Source: Salinarimonas sp046292825
Lineage (GTDB): Bacteria > Pseudomonadota > Alphaproteobacteria > Rhizobiales > Beijerinckiaceae
Length of the DNA: 64,000 nt
Assembly (NCBI RefSeq): GCF_046292825.1
Contig: NZ_JBKBQG010000015.1
Coordinates: 23,981-87,980 of the forward strand
Reading direction: 5' to 3'
The notes beneath the pieces are model-generated. The model worked only from the letters and a program-made list of their open reading frames with translations, had not been told where the DNA came from and searched no databases. Of this stretch, positions 57,932 to 64,000 are shown in pieces. A program made the position numbers and the translations under genes. Every line of letters begins with the position of its first letter. Position 1 is the stretch's first letter.

Positions 57932-58476
57932 CGCCGGAACCGGCTCTGAGAGACGCTCTGCTCGCCGCGGTGCCGAGCCTGCGCGCCTTCGCGATCTCGC
58001 TCACCGGTCAGGTCGATCGGGCCGACGACCTCGTCCAGGACACGCTGCTGCGCGCGCTCTCGAACATCGACCGCTTCGAGCGCGGCACGAACCTGAACGC
58101 GTGGCTCTTCACCATCCTGCGCAACCTGTTCCACTCCGAATACCGCAAGCGGCGCCGCGAGGTGGAGGATCCGGACGGCTCCTATGCCGGGCGGCTGCGC
58201 TCCCAGCCCGAGCAGGGCTCGCGCCTCGATTTCGAGGATTTCCGCGCGGCGCTCGCGACGCTGCCGCCGGATCAGCGCGAGGCGCTGCTCCTCGTCGGCG
58301 CCTCCGGCTTCTCCTACGAGGAGGCGGCCAATATCTGCGGCTGCGCGGTCGGCACCATCAAGAGCCGCGTCAACCGCGCCCGGTCGCGGCTGATCCAGAT
58401 CCTCGCGGTTGAGGATTCCGAGGATCTCGGCCCCGACAAGCTCACCCGCGCCGCCCTGCAAGCCGTCGGCAGCTGA
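57928..58476 (+). CDS. ecfG: general stress response sigma factor EcfG
   Basis: A 182-residue ECF sigma factor of the EcfG group. Region 2: AFAISLTGQVDRADDLVQDTLLRALSNIDRFERGTNLNAWLFTILRNLFHSEYRKRRRE. Region 4: LPPDQREALLLVGASGFSYEEAANICGCAVGTIKSRVNRARSRL. It directs RNA polymerase to GGAAC-N16/17-CGTT promoters, several of which lie nearby. It starts inside the nepR stop. Confidence 0.97.
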   Translation: MTPEPALRDALLAAVPSLRAFAISLTGQVDRADDLVQDTLLRALSNIDRFERGTNLNAWLFTILRNLFHSEYRKRRREVEDPDGSYAGRLRSQPEQGSRLDFEDFRAALATLPPDQREALLLVGASGFSYEEAANICGCAVGTIKSRVNRARSRLIQILAVEDSEDLGPDKLTRAALQAVGS

Positions 58477-58511
58477 GACGCGCTGCGCATCATCTACTCG
58501 TGACAAGCTTC

Positions 58512-58545
58512 GCGCTCCCGGGCCGCCGAAACGGTCCGGGAGCGC
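58512..58545. terminator. hairpin between convergent ecfG and SDR genes
   Basis: 13-bp arms GCGCTCCCGGGCC (58512-58524) and GGTCCGGGAGCGC (58533-58545), one G-U pair, 8-base loop. There is no strong T-run. It probably ends or protects both transcripts. Confidence 0.6.
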
Positions 58546-58552
58546 ACGCGTT

Positions 58553-59401
58553 TCAGCTCCCGAAGGCGTCGCCGCCATTGGGGTGCAGGAACTGGCCGGT
58601 CATGTAGGAGGAATCGGCGCAGGCGAGAAAGAGGAAGCAGGAGGCGACCTCGTTCGGCTGGCCGGCGCGGCCCATCGGCGTGCTCGTCCCGAACTCCGCC
58701 ACCTTCTCCTCGGGGAAGGTCGCGGGGATGAGCGGCGTCCAGATCGGGCCCGGCGCCACCCCGTTCACGCGAATGCCCTTCTCGGCGAGGCTCGAGGCGA
58801 GCGAGCGCGTGAAGGCGAGGATCGCGCCCTTCGTCGCGGAATAGTCGAGCAGGCCCGGCGAGCCGCGCACGGCCGTGACCGAGCCGCAATTGACGATGCG
58901 CGCCCCGTCCGCGAGATGCGGCATCGCCGCCTGCACCATGTAGAAGAAGCCGAAGATGTTGGTGCGGAAGGTGCGCTCGATCTGCTCGGGCGTGATCTCC
59001 TCGATGTCCTGCGCGACGTGCTGCTCGCCGGCGTTGTTCACGAGCACGTCGATGCGTCCGAGGCTCTCGTGCGTGCGCCCCACCGCCTCCCGACAGAAGA
59101 CCGGATCGCCGACATCGCCGCGCAGGACGAGGCAGCGCCGCCCCTCCGCCTCGACCGCCGCGCGCGTCTCCTGCGCGTCGCGGTCCTCGGCGAGATGCAC
59201 GATCGCGACGTCGGCGCCCTCGCGCGCGAACAGGACCGCCGTCGCGCGGCCGATGCCGCTGTCGCCGCCGGTGACGAGGGCGACCTGATCGGCGAGCCGG
59301 CCGCTGCCGGGAAAGCGGGGGGCGTAGTCGGGGGCGGGCCGCATCGCGTGCTCGCGGCCGGGTTGGTCCTGCCGTTGCGAGGGGAAGCCGTCGTCGCTCA
59401 T
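58553..59401 (-). CDS. SDR-family oxidoreductase (YghA/glucose dehydrogenase-like)
   Basis: A 282-residue classical SDR with an N-terminal extension of about 40 residues (FPSQRQDQPGREHAMRPAPDYAPRFPGSGRL), typical of the YghA group. Glycine motif VTGGDSGIGRA, NNAGEQH, Ser in NCGSVTAVRG, Tyr-x-x-x-Lys in LDYSATKGA, and GIRVNGVAPGPIWTPLIPATF. Such genes are often in the general stress regulon of Alphaproteobacteria. The substrate is probably a polyol or aldehyde. It starts 4 bases after the Pro-rich small gene stop. Confidence 0.9.
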   Translation of the reverse strand: MSDDGFPSQRQDQPGREHAMRPAPDYAPRFPGSGRLADQVALVTGGDSGIGRATAVLFAREGADVAIVHLAEDRDAQETRAAVEAEGRRCLVLRGDVGDPVFCREAVGRTHESLGRIDVLVNNAGEQHVAQDIEEITPEQIERTFRTNIFGFFYMVQAAMPHLADGARIVNCGSVTAVRGSPGLLDYSATKGAILAFTRSLASSLAEKGIRVNGVAPGPIWTPLIPATFPEEKVAEFGTSTPMGRAGQPNEVASCFLFLACADSSYMTGQFLHPNGGDAFGS

Positions 59402-59405
59402 GCGC

Positions 59406-59687
59406 TCATCCTTCTCGGGCGTGATGGGGGTTCGGGTTGGAGGGGCCGCCGGGGAGGTGGTCGGGCGGCATGCGCCGGCCCGGATCGCGGATCTCCGCGT
59501 CGTCGTGGTCGGGCTGCGGCTCGTCGCTCGGCGGCGGCGTCTCGTCGGGGATGATCCCGCCGGGGGGCAGCGGCGGCGGCTTGCCGGGACCGCGGGTCGG
59601 ATCGGGGATCTGGATGCCCGGCGGCGCGAGGTCGACCGCAAGGATCGGCATCGGGGCGGGTCTGGAGGTCGACGTCGTGGTCGACAT
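59406..59687 (-). CDS. small proline-rich protein
   Basis: A 93-residue protein, about one-third proline, predicted to be disordered (PPGIQIPDPTRGPGKPPPLPPGG, then DETPPPSDEPQPDHDDAEIRDPGRRMPPDHL). The ATG at 59687 has GGGAG upstream. It appears to be co-transcribed with the SDR gene 4 bases downstream. The function is unknown. A GGAAC and a CGTT lie upstream, but 22 bases apart, so it is not a valid EcfG promoter. Confidence 0.6.
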   Translation of the reverse strand: MSTTTSTSRPAPMPILAVDLAPPGIQIPDPTRGPGKPPPLPPGGIIPDETPPPSDEPQPDHDDAEIRDPGRRMPPDHLPGGPSNPNPHHAREG

Positions 59688-59889
59688 GGCGAAACTCCCT
59701 GCGTCGGGGCCCTCGCTCGGGGCCTCCGCGCCTTGTCGAACGTCAAGCGCGGGCGGGGGTCGGGGTTCCGGGCGGTTCCGAGCGTGGCGGGCGCATTTCA
59801 CATTTCTTTCAAGGTTTTAGTTTGCTACGAAGGTCGAGAGCGGCGCCGGATCCCCGAGCCGTCCGGCTCGTCGACGAGGGGGCGAGGCT

Positions 59890-60285
59890 ATGGCGGCACC
59901 GGCGAGGATCGACCGCGAGGGCACGCGCGACGCCCTCGCCCTGCCCGGCCTGCCGGAGCGCGCCCGTCGCATGAGGGAGAATGCCGGCGTCGCGGCCGAG
60001 CTGATGCGCGCGCTCTCGCACGAGGGGCGTCTGGCGATCTTGTGCCTCCTCGTCGAGGGGGAACGCTCGGTGGGCGAGATCGAGCGGCTGCTCGATCTGC
60101 GCCAGCCCGCCGTCTCCCAACAGCTCGCGCGCCTGCGTGCGGAGGGCCTCGTGCGCGTGCGCCGCTCGGGCAAGCTCAGCCTCTACGCTCTGGCCCGCGA
60201 GGACGTCGCCGAGGTGATCGCGACGCTGCACCGGATCTATTGCGAAGCGCCCGAACGAGCGCCCGCCGGCGCGCCTCGGGAATAG
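59890..60285 (+). CDS. ArsR-family transcriptional regulator
   Basis: A 131-residue winged-helix regulator: ELMRALSHEGRLAILCLLVEGERSVGEIERLLDLRQPAVSQQLARLRAEGLVRVRRSGKLSLYALA. The only cysteine near the helix-turn-helix is in AILCLL, and the C-terminus has IYCEAPE; the classical ELCVCD metal motif is absent (GEIERLL), so it is probably not an arsenic sensor. It may be of the BigR/SoxR-like redox type, which uses two separated Cys. AT-rich promoter DNA lies at 59795-59830. Confidence 0.88.
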   Translation: MAAPARIDREGTRDALALPGLPERARRMRENAGVAAELMRALSHEGRLAILCLLVEGERSVGEIERLLDLRQPAVSQQLARLRAEGLVRVRRSGKLSLYALAREDVAEVIATLHRIYCEAPERAPAGAPRE

Positions 60286-60389
60286 CGCGGGCGGCGCCTC
60301 GCCTTGACTCCGCCCCCGCTTGCGGCCAGTGTCCGCGCGCTTCGCGGACCGGCACCTCGTCGGCCGCTCTCCTCGTCATTCGTGGTCCG

Positions 60390-61343
60390 ATGCGCACCTA
60401 TCTCGATTTCGAAAAGCCCGTCGCCGAGCTCGAGGCGAAGCTCGCGGAGCTTCGGGCGCTCGGCTCGGAACGCGACGCGGTCGCCATCACGGACGACATC
60501 GCCCGGCTCGAGGCCAAGGCCGGCGAGGCGCTCAAGGGGCTCTACGCGGCGCTCACCCCCTGGCAGAAGGCGCAGGTCGCGCGCCATCCCCAGCGCCCGC
60601 ATTTCTCCGATTTCTGCAGCCGCCTCGTCACCGACTTCACCCCGCTCGCCGGCGATCGCAAGTTCGCCGAGGACGAGGCGATCGTCGGCGGCTTCGGGCG
60701 CTTCCGCGGCGAGCCGGTCTGCGTCATCGGGCAGGAGAAGGGCTCGGACACGAAATCGCGCATCCGGCACAATTTCGGCATGGCGCGGCCGGAGGGCTAC
60801 CGCAAGGCGGTGCGCCTGATGGAGATGGCCGACCGCTTCCGCCTGCCCGTCCTCGCCTTCGTCGACACGGCCGGCGCCTATCCCGGCATCGAGGCCGAGG
60901 AGCGCGGCCAGGCCGAGGCGATCGCCCGCTCGACCGAGGCCTGCCTCGCGCTCGGCGTGCCGAACGTCTCCCTCGTGATCGGGGAGGGCGGCTCCGGCGG
61001 CGCCATCGCGATCGCGACCGCGAACAAGGTGCTGATGCTCGAGCACGCGATCTATTCCGTGATCTCGCCCGAGGGCGCCGCCTCGATCCTGTGGCGCGAC
61101 GCGAGCCGCGCGCAGGATGCGGCGACCGCGATGAAGATCACGGCGCAGGACCTCCTCAAGCTCGGCGTGATCGACCGCATCGTCGGCGAGCCCGTCGGCG
61201 GCGCGCACCGCGACCACGACGCCGTGATCGCGGCGGCGGGGGAGGCGATCGCGGACGCGCTCGGGGAGCTCTCCGCCCTCTCGCCGGACGCGCTGCGGGC
61301 GGCGCGTGCGGACAAGTTCCTCGCCATCGGCCGCAAGCTTTAG
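60390..61343 (+). CDS. accA: acetyl-CoA carboxylase carboxyltransferase subunit alpha
   Basis: A 317-residue subunit of the carboxyltransferase that makes malonyl-CoA for fatty acid synthesis. Landmarks: YLDFEKPVAELEAKLAELRAL at the start, DRKFAEDEAIVGGFGRFRGEPVCVIGQEKG, NFGMARPEGYRKAVRLM, FVDTAGAYPGIEAEERGQAEAIARS, and IGEGGSGGAIAIATANKVLMLEHAIYSVISPEGAASILWRD. The length is typical of Hyphomicrobiales. The partner accD is not in the window. Confidence 0.97.
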   Translation: MRTYLDFEKPVAELEAKLAELRALGSERDAVAITDDIARLEAKAGEALKGLYAALTPWQKAQVARHPQRPHFSDFCSRLVTDFTPLAGDRKFAEDEAIVGGFGRFRGEPVCVIGQEKGSDTKSRIRHNFGMARPEGYRKAVRLMEMADRFRLPVLAFVDTAGAYPGIEAEERGQAEAIARSTEACLALGVPNVSLVIGEGGSGGAIAIATANKVLMLEHAIYSVISPEGAASILWRDASRAQDAATAMKITAQDLLKLGVIDRIVGEPVGGAHRDHDAVIAAAGEAIADALGELSALSPDALRAARADKFLAIGRKL

Positions 61344-61497
61344 GAATTCGTTTACCCTCTCGGCTCGCGCCTCGGAAATGCCCCCTTGCGGTAAGAACCG
61401 GGTAAGGATAACGATCTTACAGCTACGGGGGCGGGATGGTCTCTGAAGTCGCCCGCGAGAGCACGCGTTCGGCGTGCCGCAGAGGAGTGGGGACCCC

Positions 61498-62847
61498 ATG
61501 GTGAAGCGCAACGCATTGCGGCGCCTGGCTTTCGTGGCCGCGCTCGGCGTTTCCGTGGCCGCGTGCCAGGATCGCGACCTCCCGCAGTCGAACCGCCATC
61601 TCCAGCCGATCCCGCCTGCGACGCTCGCCCTGATGTCCTCGAAGGGCATGTCCCCGCGCGATCCGATCCTGATCCGCTCGTTCAAGCTCGAATCCGAACT
61701 CGAGATCTGGAAGAAGGGACCGGACGGGCAATACGCCCTCTTGCAGACCTATCCGATCTGCCGCTGGTCGGGCCAGCTCGGGCCCAAGCACCGGGAAGGC
61801 GACCGTCAGGCGCCGGAGGGCTTCTACGCGGTCACGCCCGCGCACATGAACCCCAATTCGAGCTTCTATCTCTCCTTCGACACGGGCTTCCCCAACGCCT
61901 TCGACCGCACGCACGGCCGCACCGGCTCGCATCTGATGGTGCACGGCTCGTGCACCTCGCGCGGCTGCTTCGCCATGACCGACGAGGCGATCGCCGAGGT
62001 TTACGCGATCATGCGCGAGGCCTTCGCCGGCGGTCAGCGCTCGGTGCAGTTCCAGTCCTTCCCCTTCCGGATGACGCCGCAGAATCTCGCGCGCAAGCGC
62101 TACGACGAGAATATCGCCTTCTGGCGCAACCTGAAGGAAGGCTACGACAATTTCGCGCTGACCCGCCGCGAGCCGGCGGTCGAGGTCTGCGGCGGCCGCT
62201 ATTCCTTCAACACGCGCAATTGCGCGCCCGTCGACCCGATGCTCGCCCAGGCCGTGGCGCAGCGGCAGATGCGGGACGATTCGGAGATCGCGCGCATCGT
62301 CGCCGCCGGGGAGCCGGCGGTGCGGATCGTCTTCGAGGACGGCGGCGGCCACCCCTCCTTCGGCATCGCCTCGCGTGCGCCGGCGACGTTCGTGGACGAG
62401 CGGTTCGCCTCGCTCGAGACCCCGCGCCCGCGCCGCAATCTCGGTGTGGTCAGCCGCCCCGAGGCGCTCGCCGCCGGTCCGCGCTTCGTGCCCGTCGATT
62501 CCCGCGGTCGTCCGATCGAGGCGACGCCGGCCCAGGCGCCGGCCGCCTATGCCGCAGTGCCGTCCCAGCCCGCGGCGCCCGCGCCCGCGTCTCCCCAGCC
62601 GGCTGCGTCGGCGCCCGTCGCGGCCGCGAGCCCGGCTCCGGCCGAGCCCAACATGGTGGAGCGGATGTTCGGCGGCCTGTTCTCGGGCATGCCCTTCGCG
62701 CGCCAGAACCCGGCCGCCACGGAGAGCGCACCCGTCGCCCCCGCCGCCGCCGCGCCCGTGCCGCCGCCCCGCCGCGGCGCGACCCTCCTCCCCGGCGCCG
62801 CCCCGCTCGGCCCGGATTCGACGATCGGGTATTCGTCGCTGCGCTGA
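61498..62847 (+). CDS. YafK-type L,D-transpeptidase lipoprotein
   Basis: A 449-residue protein. The N-terminal signal ends in a lipobox-like VAAC (Cys near residue 23), so it is probably a lipoprotein. The YkuD/L,D-transpeptidase domain spans residues 45-220, with the active-site segment HLMVHGSCTSRGCFAMTD (His and catalytic Cys). The C-terminal half (about 300-449) is a Pro/Ala-rich linker with a small helical patch (NMVERMFGGLFSGMPF). It modifies or cuts peptidoglycan links in the periplasm. The ATG at 61498 has AGGAG upstream. Confidence 0.9.
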   Translation: MVKRNALRRLAFVAALGVSVAACQDRDLPQSNRHLQPIPPATLALMSSKGMSPRDPILIRSFKLESELEIWKKGPDGQYALLQTYPICRWSGQLGPKHREGDRQAPEGFYAVTPAHMNPNSSFYLSFDTGFPNAFDRTHGRTGSHLMVHGSCTSRGCFAMTDEAIAEVYAIMREAFAGGQRSVQFQSFPFRMTPQNLARKRYDENIAFWRNLKEGYDNFALTRREPAVEVCGGRYSFNTRNCAPVDPMLAQAVAQRQMRDDSEIARIVAAGEPAVRIVFEDGGGHPSFGIASRAPATFVDERFASLETPRPRRNLGVVSRPEALAAGPRFVPVDSRGRPIEATPAQAPAAYAAVPSQPAAPAPASPQPAASAPVAAASPAPAEPNMVERMFGGLFSGMPFARQNPAATESAPVAPAAAAPVPPPRRGATLLPGAAPLGPDSTIGYSSLR

Positions 62848-62870
62848 GAGCCTGTGAATGTTTCGGAGGT

Positions 62871-63049
62871 TGTCATCCCGGGCCGCGAAGCGGACCCGGG
62901 ACCCATAACCTCGACGACAAGCCCGAGCGCGCATGCCGCGCTCGTTCCGCTACATTTGGGCGGCTTCCCTCAGAGAAACGCAGCCTACAGGCTGCGACTG
63001 AGACGTCGTGGATATGGGTCCCGGATCGCCTTCGGCGTCCGGGATGACA
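62871..63049. repeat. dispersed inverted-repeat element, copy E
   Basis: A 179-bp copy in the opposite orientation to copy C. Ends TGTCATCCCGG/CCGGGATGACA; inner GCAGCCTACAGGCTGCG. Its right flank (63050-63077) is nearly identical to the left flank of copy C in reverse. It lies in the 357-bp gap between the transpeptidase gene and the LolA-like gene. Confidence 0.88.
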
Positions 63050-63094
63050 CCGCAACGAAAGATTTTCAAACTTTGAGGGTTCGTCGGTTGCTCC

Positions 63095-63132
63095 CCGTCG
63101 TTCCGTGCTCGCTTTGCGCCCCGGAATGACGG
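63095..63132. repeat. remnant of a dispersed inverted-repeat element
   Basis: CCGTCGTTCCG (63095-63105) and CGGAATGACGG (63122-63132) are the two ends of a copy-D type element, one mismatch apart, with only 16 bases left between them. It looks like a copy that lost its centre, placed 45 bases after copy E. Confidence 0.65.
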
Positions 63133-63204
63133 CGTGGAGGTTCCAGCGAAGAGCCGTCTGGACTCGCGTGCGAGGACGCGTCGGGCCGCCGCGTCCCCCC
63201 TCGC

Positions 63205-64000
63205 TCACCGGTCGTGCATGACCTCGTAATTGATCCGGAACAGGTCCCGGTCGAGGCTCGCGTGGCGGTTCAGGTCGGAGAGCGTGACGACCGTCTCGAA
63301 GCCCTGCCCGTCGACGATGCGCCATTCCTTGAGCCGGTCCATGGCGGCGTCGAAGGTCAGGCGGATCTGAGAGGTGCCGGTGAAGGTCGAACGGTCCTGC
63401 AGGAGGACGTCGACCTCGTCGCCCGCGCGCTCGACGCCGATCACGGCCACGTCCTGGCCGAGGCGGATCGTGTCCGCGAGCAGGAACTTCAGCGGCGTCT
63501 GCGAGATCGAGTACATGTCCTGCGTCGAGAGGCGGCGGTCGCGCACGACGACCGAGCGGCCGTCGGCGATGACGTCGATCGTCGCCGGCTCGTCGTAGGC
63601 GAAGCGCATCCGGCCGGGGCGGTGCAGGTAGAGCGTCCCCGTCATCCGCTGGCCGTCGCTGCCGCGCTGCACGAAGCGGCCCGAGAGCGCGCTGATCCCG
63701 TTGAAGAAGGCGTTCGCGCGCGCGACGACCTCGGCGTCCGTCGCCGGGGCCGCGACGCGGATCGGCGTCGGAGCCGCCGAGGCGGTGTTCACGGCCGGCG
63801 TCGCGACGATCGGCGCGGGAGGCGCGATCGCGACGGGAGCGGCGGGCGTCGCTGCGGCCGGAGCGGGCGCGGGCGTGGGCGCGAGGCCGGCGACGCGCTG
63901 GAGATCGGCCGGCGGGCGCGGCGGCAGCGGGATGGCCACGGTCGCAGGCGCGCTCGGCGCGGCCGCTTGCGCGGGGGACGTCCCCTGCGGCGCGACCGCC
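63205..64000 (-). CDS. LolA-like outer-membrane lipoprotein carrier protein (partial)
   Basis: The last 264 or so codons of a gene whose start lies beyond the window edge. A Pro/Ala-rich linker (about 75 residues visible) precedes a LolA-fold domain: ARANAFFNGISALSGRFVQRGSDGQRMTGTLYLHRPGRMRFAYDEP, then IADGRSVVVRDRRLSTQDMYSISQTPLKFLLAD. LolA carries lipoproteins across the periplasm; alphaproteobacterial members often have such a long N-terminal linker. The apparent Met at 63939 is an internal Val (GTG) in a frame that stays open to the edge. Confidence 0.85.
   Translation of the reverse strand, partial: AVAPQGTSPAQAAAPSAPATVAIPLPPRPPADLQRVAGLAPTPAPAPAAATPAAPVAIAPPAPIVATPAVNTASAAPTPIRVAAPATDAEVVARANAFFNGISALSGRFVQRGSDGQRMTGTLYLHRPGRMRFAYDEPATIDVIADGRSVVVRDRRLSTQDMYSISQTPLKFLLADTIRLGQDVAVIGVERAGDEVDVLLQDRSTFTGTSQIRLTFDAAMDRLKEWRIVDGQGFETVVTLSDLNRHASLDRDLFRINYEVMHDR

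Noticed and set aside
59739..59779. GGAAC and CGTT upstream of the proline-rich small gene and the SDR gene
   Set aside because: The spacer is 22 bases, outside the 16-17 that EcfG uses.
1..64000. tRNA, rRNA, CRISPR array, replication origin, prophage
   Set aside because: No tRNA T-loop/acceptor pairs, no rRNA-like stretch, no regular spaced repeats of CRISPR type, no integrase, transposase or phage structural gene were seen on reading both strands.

Overview
The window is about 70% GC and carries gene sets typical of Alphaproteobacteria, order Hyphomicrobiales (Rhizobiales): a PhyR-NepR-EcfG general stress response locus, the flagellar order flgE-flgK-flgL-flaF-flbT-flgD-fliQ with flhA and fliR, and the flagellar regulator FtcR. 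The genus cannot be fixed by eye. No rRNA, tRNA or CRISPR array was seen.

Layout. 0-8 kb: small regulator-plus-target modules, namely a MarR gene, a MerR/SDR pair with a MerR-type promoter, an ECF sigma/anti-sigma pair beside a DUF4394 protein, a TetR gene with twin operators before two small genes, a NarL-type response regulator, and a manganese catalase with an exported HIRAN-like protein. 8-12.9 kb: a complete branched-chain amino acid type ABC importer. 13.2-33.9 kb: the flagellar region, interrupted between fliQ and flhA by about 8 kb of unrelated genes (FAD protein, CoA-transferase, cupin, EamA transporter, LysR, and a restriction-modification pair). It ends with FtcR. 34-37.2 kb: a Cpx-like operon (Spy/CpxP-like protein, OmpR-type regulator, sensor kinase) and a META-domain protein. 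37.7-43.4 kb: polyamine genes speD/speE, argJ, a methyltransferase, DUF427, HIT and nudC. 43.6-46 kb: a 778-residue protein of unknown function. 46-53.9 kb: pheA-kdsB, YihY, an NfeD/SPFH pair, a D-Ala-D-Ala carboxypeptidase and a WD40 protein. 53.9-59.7 kb: the stress-response hub. 59.9-64 kb: ArsR regulator, accA, an L,D-transpeptidase lipoprotein and a LolA-like protein cut by the window edge.

The most interesting region is 55.3-57.5 kb. Four perfect EcfG-type promoters (GGAAC-N16/17-CGTT) lie within 2.1 kb. One drives phyR, one drives nepR-ecfG, and one points at an uncharacterised 187-residue protein. The fourth, plus another upstream of the phyR terminator (five in all), each start a very short transcription unit with no ORF. 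Each of these two units has a 5' hairpin with a C-rich loop, a linker, and a rho-independent terminator. They look like a pair of stress-induced small RNAs of the GsrN/C-rich-loop kind, placed beside the master regulators. A third unit of the same shape, without an EcfG promoter, lies at 37.4 kb.

Other recurring features are a family of about 180-bp dispersed inverted-repeat elements (five copies plus a remnant, all intergenic), one element of a second family, and frequent 4-bp ATGA/GTGA overlaps that mark tightly coupled operons.
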